Origin: CALAED01 sp937891035
GTDB taxonomy: Bacteria; Actinomycetota; Actinomycetes; Streptosporangiales; Streptosporangiaceae
Assembly (NCBI GenBank): GCA_035642125.1
Contig: DASQSZ010000508.1
Coordinates: 1 to 11,475 of the forward strand
Length of the DNA: 11,475 nt
Direction: 5' to 3'
In this document: piece after piece, positions 1 through 6,600 of the stretch
How positions within the stretch are numbered: position 1 is the first letter of the stretch
Layout: each line of letters starts with the position of its first letter
Translations under genes and position numbers: made by a program
The notes under the pieces: generated by a model
Told to the model about the DNA's origin: nothing
What the model saw: the letters and a program-made list of their open reading frames with translations, nothing else
Database searches by the model: none

Positions 1-194
1 ACGCCGTGATGGTAGGCCCCCGCCGATCCGCTCACCACCCCTGGTCCCGGGCGACGTCAAGGGCGTCGGACGCCGAGGTCGCCGCCGCGCCGTAGCAGTA
101 CGGGAATATCGGGAATATCCGGGGCCCCCGAGACGGTAGGCATAGAGGGCCGGCCCACTGACCCGCGACCGCGTCAAAGACTTGAGGAGAACCA
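1..194. other. Upstream non-coding region of the ABC exporter pair
   Basis: No gene can be assigned here. Short open stretches run in from the left edge on the + strand and stop at 93-95 and 135-137; either could be the tail of an upstream gene, but neither has recognisable content. A 9-base unit, GGGAATATC, is repeated in tandem at 102-110 and 111-119 and is one of the few A/T-containing spots in this GC-rich stretch, so it may belong to a promoter or operator for the exporter genes. A clear -35/-10 pair is not visible. GAGGAGA at 184-190 is the ribosome binding site for the next gene. Confidence 0.4.
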
Positions 195-2063
195 TTGTCA
201 CAGCGCGTGACCTCCGACATTCTGCGTGCGGGACTGCGGGTGCTGTGGGTCGCCATCCGCACCGAGCCCCGGGTCTTCGCCGTCGCCGTCGTGGGCAGCG
301 GCCTGTACGCCGCCGCCACCGTGGGCACGGCATGGGTGCTTGGCCGGATCACCCAAAACGTGGTGCTGCCCGCCTTCGCCGCGGGCAGGACCACCGCCGG
401 CGCGCTCGGCGGCGCCGCGCTCGTCATCGTCGCGGTAGCCGTGCTCAAGGCGCTCGGCGTGGCCGGGCGCCGCTTTTACGCGGGGCTCATGCAATACCGG
501 CTGCAGGCCACCTACCGCAGGGCGGTCACCCGCCAATACCTCGAGCTGCCGCTCGCCTGGCACCACCGGCATCCGACGGGACAGCTGCTGTCCAACGCCA
601 ACGCCGACGTGGAGGCCATCTGGGCGCCGATCGCGCCGCTGCCCATGGCGGTTGGCGTGGTGCTGATGCTCTTCATCGCGGCGGCCGCGATCCTCGCGAC
701 CGATCTGCTCGTCGCGCTCGTCGGTTTCCTCGTCTTCCCGGCCATCGCGGTACTGAACGTGGTCTACCAGCGGCGGCTCGGCCCGATCGCGGCCCGGGCG
801 CAGCAACTTCGGGCCGAGGTGAGCGAGGTGGCGCACGAGAGCTTCGAGGGCGGCCTGGTGATCAAGACGCTCGGCCGTGAGCAGGAGGAGACCGACCGCT
901 TCGCGACCTCGGCGCGGCGGCTGCGCGACGCGAACGTATCCGTCGGCAAGATACGGGGCCTGTTCGATCCCGTGCTCGAAGCGTTGCCCAACCTCGGCGT
1001 GCTCGCCGCGCTGCTCGTCGGCTCGATCCGGCTCGAGCACGGCGCCATGACCGCCGGCGACCTGATCCAGGTCACCTATCTGTTCACGCTGCTCGCCTGG
1101 CCGATCCGCGCGCTCGGCTGGGTGCTCGCCGAGACCCCGCGCAGCGTCGTCGGCTGGGATCGGGTGCGCGGCGTGCTCGACGCCCGCGGCTCCCTGCCGT
1201 ACGGCGCCGCCGCGCTCACCGAGCCCGGCCCGGCCCGGCTGGAGGTGCGCGACGTGCGGTTTGGCCATGCCGGCGGCCCGCCGGTGCTCCATGACGTGGG
1301 CTTTGTCGTCGAGCCGGGCCGCACGGTCGCGATCGTGGGGCCGACGGGGGCGGGCAAGTCCACGCTGGCCGGGGTGCTCGTTCGGCTCGTCGACCCCGAC
1401 TCCGGCGCGGTGCTGATCGACGGCGTCGACGCGCGCGCCGCCGGGCGCGGCGAGGTGCCCAGAGTCGCCTCCCTGGTCGCCCAGGAGACGTTCCTGTTCG
1501 ACGACACGGTGCGCGGCAACGTCACGCTCGGCCTGGACATCCCCGACGAGCAGGTATGGACCGCCCTGCGCCGCGCGCAGGCGGACGGGTTCGTGACCGA
1601 ACTGCCCGCCGGCCTCGACACCCGGATCGGGGAGCGCGGCGCCACCTTGTCGGGCGGCCAGCGGCAGCGGCTCGCGCTGGCCAGAGCGCTGGTGCGGCGG
1701 CCGCGGCTGCTCGTGCTCGACGACGCGACCTCGAGCGTCGATCCCCGGGTGGAGGCGCGCATCCTGCGGGGTCTGCGCGAGGCCCAGGCCACCGGCTCCG
1801 GGTCGACCGTCATCGTGATCGCCTACCGCAAGGCCACCATCGCGCTCGCCGACGAGGTCGTCTACATGGAGCACGGACGGATCGTCGACCAGGGCACCCA
1901 CGCCGAACTGCTCACCCGATCCGCAGGCTACCGGCACCTGGTGACCGCCTACGAGCGCGCCGAGTCCGAGCGCGCGGCGCGGCCCGAACGGCCTGGGCGG
2001 TCCGGGCAGGCAGCCGGGGAGGCCGAGTCGGTCGACGCCGGCGAGGAGGCCATGGCGCCATGA
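195..2063 (+). CDS. ABC exporter half-transporter, subunit 1 (degenerate ATP-site subunit)
   Basis: A 622-residue type I ABC exporter subunit with an N-terminal six-helix membrane domain (about residues 25-315) fused to an ATPase domain (about 345-590). Walker A is GPTGAGKST at 382-390 (Lys388), the signature LSGGQ at 485-489, and Walker B LLVLDD at 505-510. The catalytic Glu after Walker B is Asp510, the H-loop His is Tyr544 (IAYRKAT), and the A-loop Tyr is His358. These changes mark the non-catalytic-site subunit of a heterodimeric exporter, as in TmrAB or BmrCD. Its own signature is intact and would complete the partner's active site. The TTG start is chosen because GAGGAGA lies 4 nt upstream and no better start is near. 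The stop overlaps the next start (ATGA), so the two are translationally coupled. The substrate cannot be read; drugs, lipids or peptides are typical of the family. Confidence 0.93.
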   Translation: MSQRVTSDILRAGLRVLWVAIRTEPRVFAVAVVGSGLYAAATVGTAWVLGRITQNVVLPAFAAGRTTAGALGGAALVIVAVAVLKALGVAGRRFYAGLMQYRLQATYRRAVTRQYLELPLAWHHRHPTGQLLSNANADVEAIWAPIAPLPMAVGVVLMLFIAAAAILATDLLVALVGFLVFPAIAVLNVVYQRRLGPIAARAQQLRAEVSEVAHESFEGGLVIKTLGREQEETDRFATSARRLRDANVSVGKIRGLFDPVLEALPNLGVLAALLVGSIRLEHGAMTAGDLIQVTYLFTLLAWPIRALGWVLAETPRSVVGWDRVRGVLDARGSLPYGAAALTEPGPARLEVRDVRFGHAGGPPVLHDVGFVVEPGRTVAIVGPTGAGKSTLAGVLVRLVDPDSGAVLIDGVDARAAGRGEVPRVASLVAQETFLFDDTVRGNVTLGLDIPDEQVWTALRRAQADGFVTELPAGLDTRIGERGATLSGGQRQRLALARALVRRPRLLVLDDATSSVDPRVEARILRGLREAQATGSGSTVIVIAYRKATIALADEVVYMEHGRIVDQGTHAELLTRSAGYRHLVTAYERAESERAARPERPGRSGQAAGEAESVDAGEEAMAP

Positions 2064-3880
2064 CCACGCTCACCACGGCAACCACCATCGACGAGGCCAC
2101 CGCCCGCACCGAGGGCGCGCTGCGCACCGTGCGGCGCGGGCTGGCGCTCAGCCCCGAGTTCCGGGCCGGTCTCGCCGGCACGATGCTGCTCGCACTGATC
2201 GCCACCGTGGGGCGCCTCGTCGTGCCGGTCGCGATCCAGCAGACCGTGGACAAGGGCATGCGCGGAGCCGGATCCGCGGGCGGCGCCCCCGACATCGGCT
2301 TCATCCGCAACGCCGTACTGATCTGCGCGGTCGTCGTCGTCATCACCGCGCTCAGCGCCTACGCGATGAACGTACGGCTCTACCGGACCACGGAGGCGGG
2401 CCTGGCGACCCTGCGGATCACGGCGTTCCGGCACGTACACGACCTTTCGATGCTCACCCAAAGCAGTGAGCGGCGCGGCGCCCTCGTCGCCAGGGTGACC
2501 AGCGACGTCGATCAGATCAGCCAGTTCATGCAGTGGGGCGGGCTGATGATCATCGTGTCGATCGGCCAGCTGGTGGTGGCCAGCGTGCTCATGGCGATCT
2601 ATTCCTGGCCGCTGGCCCTGATGGTCTGGCTGATCTTCCTGCCGTTCGCGTTCGGGCTGCGGCGCCTCCAGCGCGTGATCTCCCGCGCCTACACCGGCGT
2701 ACGGGAACGGGTCGGCGACATGCTCGCCGCCATCAGTGAGTCGGTCGTCGGCGCCGCCGCGATCCGGGCCTACGGCGCCGAGGAACGTACCGAGCGCCGG
2801 GTCGACGAAACGGTGGAGCGCTACCGCAAGGCGCAGACGCGGGCCCAGGGGCTCGTCGCCATGACCTTCCCCTCCAGCGAGTTGATCGCCGCGATCGCCA
2901 TCGCGGCCGTGGTCGTGGTCGGCACGCTGATGGGGGTGGCCGGCCACCTCAGCGCGGGCAAGCTGATCGCCTTCATGTTCCTCGTCACGCTGTTCATCGG
3001 GCCCATGCAAGTCGCCACCGAAGTGCTCAACGAGGCCCAGAACGCGATCGCCGGCTGGCGCCGCGTGCTCGGCGTTCTCGACACCACCCCGGATGTGGCC
3101 GATCCCGGCCAGGACGGGGTCGAACTGCCGCGCGGGCCGACCGAGGTGCGTTTCGATGACGTGTCGTTCGCCTACCCCGGCGACGGCGGTACCGTGCTGC
3201 ACCACGTCGACCTGACGATCGCGCCGCGGTCGCGGATCGCGATCGTCGGTGAGACCGGCTCGGGGAAGACCACGTTCTCCAAGCTGCTGACCCGGCTGAT
3301 GGACCCCTCGTCCGGACGGATCCTGATCGACGGGGTGCCGCTCAGGGACGTGCGGTTCTCCTCGCTGCGCGAACGGGTCGTCATGGTCCCGCAGGACGGG
3401 TTCTTGTTCGACGCGACGCTCGCGGCCAACGTCCGCTACGGCCGCCCGTCCGCGACCGACGCCGAGCTCGCCGCCGCGTTCACCGAGCTGGGCCTGGCCG
3501 ATTGGCTGAACGGCCTACCGCGTGGGCTCGACACGCGGGTCGGACAGCGCGGCGAGTCGTTGTCCGCCGGCGAGCGCCAGCTCGTCGCGCTGGCCAGGGC
3601 CTACATCGCCGACCCCGACCTGCTGGTGCTCGACGAGGCCACCTCGGCCGTCGACCCGGCCACCGAGGTGCGCATTCAACGCGCCCTCGACGGGCTGACC
3701 CGCGGGCGGACCGCCGTGACGATCGCACACCGGCTGTCCACCGCGGAAACGGCGGACGAGGTCCTCGTTTTCGACAGAGGCCGGATCGTGCAGCGCGGCC
3801 CGCACCGCGCGCTTGTCGCCGAACCAGGCGTCTACCAGCGGCTGTACGCGTCGTGGTCGGCGCATGGCGGCATCGCCTGA
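2060..3880 (+). CDS. ABC exporter half-transporter, subunit 2 (catalytic ATP-site subunit)
   Basis: A 606-residue type I ABC exporter subunit, membrane domain then ATPase domain, partner of the gene before it. Walker A is GETGSGKTT at 397-405 (Lys403), Walker B LLVLDE at 521-526 with the catalytic Glu526, the H-loop His is 557 (IAHRLST), and the A-loop Tyr is 372. The signature motif is LSAGE (501-505) instead of LSGGQ. Combined with subunit 1, the canonical ATP site is Walker A/B and His of this protein plus LSGGQ of subunit 1; the other site has altered residues on both faces. The ATG at 2060 overlaps the preceding stop, with GAGGAGG at 2043-2049 as ribosome site. The open frame extends upstream to 1556, but that part lies inside subunit 1 and reads as a low-complexity shadow. 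Substrate unknown. Confidence 0.94.
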   Translation: MTTLTTATTIDEATARTEGALRTVRRGLALSPEFRAGLAGTMLLALIATVGRLVVPVAIQQTVDKGMRGAGSAGGAPDIGFIRNAVLICAVVVVITALSAYAMNVRLYRTTEAGLATLRITAFRHVHDLSMLTQSSERRGALVARVTSDVDQISQFMQWGGLMIIVSIGQLVVASVLMAIYSWPLALMVWLIFLPFAFGLRRLQRVISRAYTGVRERVGDMLAAISESVVGAAAIRAYGAEERTERRVDETVERYRKAQTRAQGLVAMTFPSSELIAAIAIAAVVVVGTLMGVAGHLSAGKLIAFMFLVTLFIGPMQVATEVLNEAQNAIAGWRRVLGVLDTTPDVADPGQDGVELPRGPTEVRFDDVSFAYPGDGGTVLHHVDLTIAPRSRIAIVGETGSGKTTFSKLLTRLMDPSSGRILIDGVPLRDVRFSSLRERVVMVPQDGFLFDATLAANVRYGRPSATDAELAAAFTELGLADWLNGLPRGLDTRVGQRGESLSAGERQLVALARAYIADPDLLVLDEATSAVDPATEVRIQRALDGLTRGRTAVTIAHRLSTAETADEVLVFDRGRIVQRGPHRALVAEPGVYQRLYASWSAHGGIA

Positions 3881-3937
3881 CGCGGCGCGGCCCCCGCGAA
3901 GGTCATGCGGACTTTCCCTAGCGCCAACTTTGGCCTT

Positions 3938-3954
3938 ACGTTCCCGCGAAACGT
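3938..3954 (+). promoter_or_regulatory. Inverted repeat in the cold-shock gene upstream region
   Basis: ACGTT (3938-3942) and AACGT (3950-3954) form a 5-bp inverted repeat around a 7-base centre. It lies just upstream of TGATACTCT (3965-3973), the best -10-like element before the cold-shock gene. No convincing -35 box is seen at the usual spacing. It could be an operator, but the arms are short enough to occur by chance. Confidence 0.2.
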
Positions 3955-4018
3955 CTACGGTCGGTGATACTCTGGCTCCTCGGTTGCAGTCGTGGTTCTC
4001 GTTCGTTTGTCCAGTCTC

Positions 4019-4050
4019 AGACGCCCGCGGACTGATGACAGCGGGCGTCT
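4019..4050 (+). promoter_or_regulatory. Perfect 10-bp hairpin in the cold-shock gene leader
   Basis: AGACGCCCGC (4019-4028) pairs perfectly with GCGGGCGTCT (4041-4050) around a 12-base loop, GGACTGATGACA, and TTTCC follows. It sits about 98 nt before the cold-shock protein start and about 140 nt after the exporter stop. It has the form of a short intrinsic terminator. It could end exporter transcription, or, if the cold-shock promoter is upstream (-10-like element near 3966), it would be in that gene's 5' leader and act as an attenuator or temperature-responsive structure. Cold-shock genes in other bacteria are often controlled through long structured leaders. The structure is certain; the role is inference. 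Confidence 0.5.
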
Positions 4051-4147
4051 TTCCTATCCCGAGACGTAGCGGGGGGCGGATGCGCCCGCAGGCAGCCGAG
4101 CCGGGCTCGCGAGGTGTGGGCCCAAGTTTTGCCGCAAGGAGAAGGAC

Positions 4148-4354
4148 ATGCCCCAGCAGGGCACCGTGAAGTGGTTCAACGCCGAGAAGGGTTACGGGTT
4201 CATCGCCGTGGACGGCGACGGTCCCGACGTCTTCGTGCACTACTCGGCGATCCAGACCTCCGGGTATCGGAGCCTCGACGAGAACCAGCGCGTCGAGTTC
4301 GAAGTGACGCAGGGCAACCGGGGGCCACAGGCAGATCAGGTCCGCCCCCTCTAG
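4148..4354 (+). CDS. Cold-shock protein, CspA family
   Basis: A 68-residue single cold-shock domain, the usual length for the family. It begins with the typical GTVKWFN segment, has RNP1 KGYGFI at residues 14-19 and RNP2 VFVHYS at 28-33. These aromatic residues stack on single-stranded RNA or DNA, and the protein is expected to act in the cytoplasm as an RNA chaperone that melts secondary structure. The start is supported by AAGGAGAAGGA at 4136-4146. It stands alone: the exporter genes end 267 nt upstream and a block of three terminator-like hairpins begins 17 nt after its stop, so it is probably monocistronic. Many actinomycetes carry several paralogues, so no individual gene symbol is given. 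Confidence 0.97.
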   Translation: MPQQGTVKWFNAEKGYGFIAVDGDGPDVFVHYSAIQTSGYRSLDENQRVEFEVTQGNRGPQADQVRPL

Positions 4355-4371
4355 ATCGCCCATAGACCTGG

Positions 4372-4419
4372 CCGAGGCCCTGGGGCCGCTATCGCGGTTC
4401 CGGGGCCTCGGTTTGTGTT
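4372..4419 (+). terminator. Hairpin 1 of the triple terminator after the cold-shock gene
   Basis: Arms 4372-4389 and 4394-4411 pair over 18 bp with three G-U wobbles around the loop TATC, followed by TTTGTGTT (4412-4419, six T in eight). It starts 17 nt after the cold-shock stop codon, the classic position for an intrinsic terminator. Confidence 0.8.
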
Positions 4420-4426
4420 ACATGCA

Positions 4427-4474
4427 TTGGGGCCCTGGGGTCGCCATCGCGGCTCTGGGGCCTCGGTTTGTGTT
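4427..4474 (+). terminator. Hairpin 2 of the triple terminator
   Basis: Arms 4427-4444 and 4449-4466 pair over 18 bp around the loop CATC, with seven G-U wobbles, and TTTGTGTT follows at 4467-4474. The left arm differs from hairpin 1 at four positions and the right arm at two; all six keep a pair. Confidence 0.72.
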
Positions 4475-4481
4475 ACATGCA

Positions 4482-4529
4482 TTGGGGCCCTGGGGTCGCT
4501 ATCGCGGTTCCGGGGCCTCGGTTTGTGTT
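4482..4529 (+). terminator. Hairpin 3 of the triple terminator
   Basis: Arms 4482-4499 and 4504-4521 pair over 18 bp around the loop TATC, followed by TTTGTGTT (4522-4529). The left arm is identical to hairpin 2 and the right arm to hairpin 1. It ends about 60 nt before the hisI start, so it would insulate hisI from upstream read-through. Confidence 0.72.
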
Positions 4530-4588
4530 CTACGGGACCGGGCGGCCCGCCGGACGGGCGTCGAGCCGCGACCGGCACAATGGAGCTC

Positions 4589-4963
4589 ATGTCCCAACCC
4601 TCGTCCAGCCTGGACCCGAAGATCGCTGATCGGCTGAAGCGCACAGCCGACGGCCTCGTGCCCGCCATCGCTCAGCAATACGACACCGGTGAGGTGCTGA
4701 TGGTGGCCTGGATGAACGACGAGGCGCTGCACCGCACGCTCACCACCGGCCGCGCCACCTACTGGTCGCGCAGCCGCCGGGAGTACTGGGTGAAGGGCGA
4801 GACCTCGGGTCATCAGCAGTGGGTGAAGTCGGTCAGGCTCGACTGCGACGCCGACGCCATCCTCCTCAAGGTGGACCAGGTGGGCGCGGCCTGCCACACC
4901 GGCGACCGCACATGCTTCGACGCCGACGTGCTGGAGGCGGCCGTCGGCGTCCGGCCCGAATAG
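4589..4963 (+). CDS. hisI: Phosphoribosyl-AMP cyclohydrolase
   Basis: A 124-residue HisI, third step of histidine biosynthesis: it opens the adenine ring of phosphoribosyl-AMP (EC 3.5.4.19) in the cytoplasm. Family hallmarks are YDTGEVLMVAWMN near residues 31-43, the TYWSRSR...WVKGETSG block at 57-74, the metal-binding DCDAD at 85-89, and cysteines 86, 102 and 109 with the spacing of the zinc ligands. There is no fused HisE domain, as usual in actinomycetes. The open frame extends upstream through the repeat block, but similarity begins only around residue 8 of the call. The ATG at 4589 is preferred over 4580; neither has a well-spaced ribosome site. CACAAT at 4576-4581 lies where a -10 box would give a leaderless mRNA starting at this ATG. 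The next gene starts 7 nt after the stop, so the two are probably cotranscribed. Confidence 0.95.
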   Translation: MSQPSSSLDPKIADRLKRTADGLVPAIAQQYDTGEVLMVAWMNDEALHRTLTTGRATYWSRSRREYWVKGETSGHQQWVKSVRLDCDADAILLKVDQVGAACHTGDRTCFDADVLEAAVGVRPE

Positions 4964-4970
4964 CCGGCCG

Positions 4971-5702
4971 ATGAGCGCCCGTCGCGGACTCCTCCTCGCC
5001 GCGCTGCTGTGCGCGGCGGGGGCCGGCCTCGTCCTCCTCGCCGCCGGCCGGCGCTGGGCCGGCGTGGAGATCGTCGGCGCCGGCACCCCCATCGTCCGGG
5101 CCCTCACCGGACACGACCTCGCCGCCCCGGCCACCGCACTCGGCTGGGCCGGCCTGGGCGGGCTCGCCGCCTTGCTCGCCGTGCGCGGCCGCGCCAGGAC
5201 GGCGGTCGGTGCCGCGCTGGTGGCCTTCGGCGCCGGCGCCGGCTACAGCTCGGCGGCAGGGGTCGGGCGGGCGCATGTGCTCTCGGTGGCGGCGGACAAG
5301 AGCAACCTCAGCGCATTCCTGTCGACCGACGTGCATACGGGCGGGTGGTGGTGGGGGGTGTCCGTGGCCGGCGGCGCGCTGCTCGTCGCATCCGGGCTGC
5401 TGACGATCGTCCGGGGCCGCAGGTGGCCGGGCATGTCGGCCCGCTACGACGCGGCCCGCGGCGGGGGACCGGCCACGGCCGACCACCGCGAGCCCGATGA
5501 CCCGGGCGGCCACGCCGCGGCGTCCGCACCGCCGGCGGCCAAGCCGCCCCCCGCGGCGACCGACCCGGCCCGGCTGTGGCAGGCCATCGACCGCGGCGAA
5601 GACCCCACCGCCCGCGGCGGCACGGACCGCGGCACGGACCGCGGCGGCACGGACCGCGGCGGCGCGTCCACCGGTTCCGGGGGACGTCGGCGGGATCGTT
5701 GA
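4971..5702 (+). CDS. Trp-operon-associated membrane protein (TIGR02234/PF09534 type)
   Basis: A 243-residue membrane protein of the family found inside actinobacterial trp clusters. About four hydrophobic segments are visible (roughly residues 5-25, 56-72, 78-96, 125-147), with a GGWWWGVSVAGG stretch opening the last. The C-terminal half is soluble, Ala/Pro-rich, and contains LWQAIDRGEDPT at 202-213, the conserved tail motif of the family. After it the tail repeats a GGTDRG-like unit encoded by a short tandem DNA repeat. Its biochemical role is unknown; position suggests a link to tryptophan metabolism or transport, which is inference. No ribosome site precedes the ATG, and with a 7-nt gap from hisI translation may rely on coupling. 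In Streptomyces trpE lies between hisI and this gene; here it is missing. Confidence 0.85.
   Translation: MSARRGLLLAALLCAAGAGLVLLAAGRRWAGVEIVGAGTPIVRALTGHDLAAPATALGWAGLGGLAALLAVRGRARTAVGAALVAFGAGAGYSSAAGVGRAHVLSVAADKSNLSAFLSTDVHTGGWWWGVSVAGGALLVASGLLTIVRGRRWPGMSARYDAARGGGPATADHREPDDPGGHAAASAPPAAKPPPAATDPARLWQAIDRGEDPTARGGTDRGTDRGGTDRGGASTGSGGRRRDR
5612..5668 (+). repeat. Short tandem repeat in the tail of the Trp-associated membrane protein
   Basis: CGCGGCGGCACGGAC-like units of 12 to 15 bases occur about three and a half times in frame and encode Gly-Gly-Thr-Asp-Arg repeats. Unit length varies in multiples of three, so the frame is kept. This looks like slippage-prone, disordered tail sequence that may vary between strains. 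Confidence 0.75.
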
Positions 5703-5922
5703 TCCGGGCGGCGTCCTCCCCTGTGAAAGATCATTTAGGCAGATAGAGACCAGGCGAAGGGATTACGCTGCAGATTCCGGTTCGCGCGGCCGCCCACCCG
5801 CGGCGCTCGAGCCCAGTCGATCGACCGGGCCCGCCCACCAGATCGCGGGCCCGCGGGAAGGGTTGCGGTGTGACAGGCGCGCATGAGCCCGAGCGCGGCC
5901 GGCCGACCGGGCGAGGCGCTCG
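5703..5922. other. 220-nt intergenic region before the response regulator
   Basis: No coding frame is supported. The segment 5720-5770 is clearly less GC-rich than its surroundings and could hold a promoter for the regulator; TTAGGC (5735-5740) followed after 17 nt by AGGGAT (5758-5763) is the best pair, but both boxes are weak. Further down, GGGCCCGC (5827-5834) and GCGGGCCC (5845-5852) form a perfect 8-bp hairpin with a 10-base loop. A GAGG at 5913-5916 serves the regulator's GTG start. In Streptomyces a small HGxxPAAW-type membrane protein gene is often found in this part of the cluster; I see none. Confidence 0.4.
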
Positions 5923-6600
5923 GTGAGCGGGGCCGCCGACCCGGCCGCCACTTCCGCCTCCGACGTCGTCCTCGTCGTCGAGCGCGACCCCGCCGTCGCC
6001 GAGCTGGAGCGGCTCTACCTGGTGCGGGAAGGATTCGACGTCGTCATCGAGGCCGATCCGGCCGCCGCGGCGGCGACGGCGGCCAGGCTGCGGCCCGGCG
6101 TCGTCGTCTTCGACCTGTCCGAGGGCGCGGGGCCGGCCTACGACGAGATCGCCGCGGCGGCCCACCCGGCTCCGGTCGTGTGCGTCACCGGCGCGAGCCA
6201 GGAGCCGCCGCCGGGCGTCGCGCATCACGTCATCCGACCGTTCAGCCCGCGCCGGCTCGTCGCCGCCGTCGCCGAGGTGCTGCGCGGCGCGGACGATGTG
6301 CCCGATCCGCCCGGCGTGCTGCGCAGCGGCGCGGTAACGCTCGACCGGCGGACCCGCACGGTCATCGCCGCCGGCCGCAGCGCCGCCCTCACCGCGGCCG
6401 AGTTCGATCTCCTCGAATTCCTGCTCCGCAACCCCGGGCGGGTCTACTCGCGCGAACAGTTGCTCGCGGGCGCCTGGAACGTGTCGGGCAGCGTCGGCGT
6501 CCGGACTGTCGACGTGCACATCGCCCAGCTGCGGGCCAAGCTGGGCGAGACCAGCCCGATCCGCACCGTACGCGGGGTCGGCTACGTCGCCGATGAATAG
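5923..6600 (+). CDS. Orphan OmpR/PhoB-type response regulator with atypical receiver
   Basis: A 225-residue two-domain regulator. The receiver (about 14-120) retains the acidic pair as Glu20/Asp22, the phospho-acceptor Asp64 (VVVFDL), and Thr89 (VCVTG), but the invariant Lys of the KPF motif is Arg105 (RPF), and the segment after Asp64 lacks the usual MPxxDG pattern. The C-terminal winged helix (about 130-225) is complete, with LTAAEFDLLEFLLRNPGRV, REQLL, VDVHIAQLRAKLG and IRTVRGVGYV. It should bind DNA as a transcription factor. No histidine kinase gene is adjacent, and with the Lys replaced it may respond weakly or not at all to phosphorylation. The GTG start has GAGG 6 nt upstream. Its end overlaps the DUF2752 start by 8 nt, so both are translated together. 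Control of the surrounding trp genes is plausible but unproven. Confidence 0.9.
   Translation: MSGAADPAATSASDVVLVVERDPAVAELERLYLVREGFDVVIEADPAAAAATAARLRPGVVVFDLSEGAGPAYDEIAAAAHPAPVVCVTGASQEPPPGVAHHVIRPFSPRRLVAAVAEVLRGADDVPDPPGVLRSGAVTLDRRTRTVIAAGRSAALTAAEFDLLEFLLRNPGRVYSREQLLAGAWNVSGSVGVRTVDVHIAQLRAKLGETSPIRTVRGVGYVADE

Larger units (their letters stand above)
4372..4529 (+). repeat. Tandem 55-bp repeat block, about 2.8 copies, each a hairpin
   Basis: The sequence repeats with an exact period of 55 bases (4389-4443, 4444-4498, then a partial copy from 4499 to about 4529), preceded by a diverged left arm at 4372-4388. The two full units differ at only three positions. Each unit holds one 18-bp hairpin with a 4-base loop followed by TTTGTGTT. 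Including the first, diverged left arm, six arm differences separate hairpin 1 from hairpin 2, and all swap Watson-Crick and G-U pairs, so the fold is kept in + strand RNA; on the opposite strand the G-U positions would be A-C mismatches. Linkers carry TTACATGCAT. Apparent open frames across the block merely translate the repeat. Confidence 0.92.

Noticed and set aside
198..1937. Long minus-strand open frame opposite the first exporter subunit
   Set aside because: It lies antisense to a clear ABC exporter, and its translation is low-complexity His/Asp/Arg/Gly-rich with no domain; this is the usual high-GC shadow. The same holds for minus frames at 1949-3205, 5731-6735, 7266-8054, 8539-9438 and 9255-10622.
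3502..3921. Arg-rich + strand frame overlapping the end of the second exporter subunit
   Set aside because: It is a frame shadow of the ATPase domain; its composition (Arg/Ala/Pro) is typical of shifted high-GC codons.
4372..4529. Could the repeats be a CRISPR array?
   Set aside because: The whole 55-base unit repeats, including what would be spacers, and the unit is a hairpin with a U-rich tail placed right after a gene end.
4413..4637. Open frames across the 55-bp repeats, with a repeated peptide (LGPWGR-like)
   Set aside because: They only translate the tandem hairpins, have no ribosome site, and one is simply the upstream extension of hisI.
5883..6596. 237-residue + strand frame starting ATG 5883
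   Set aside because: It is out of frame with the well-supported response regulator over almost its full length and is Arg/Gly low-complexity.
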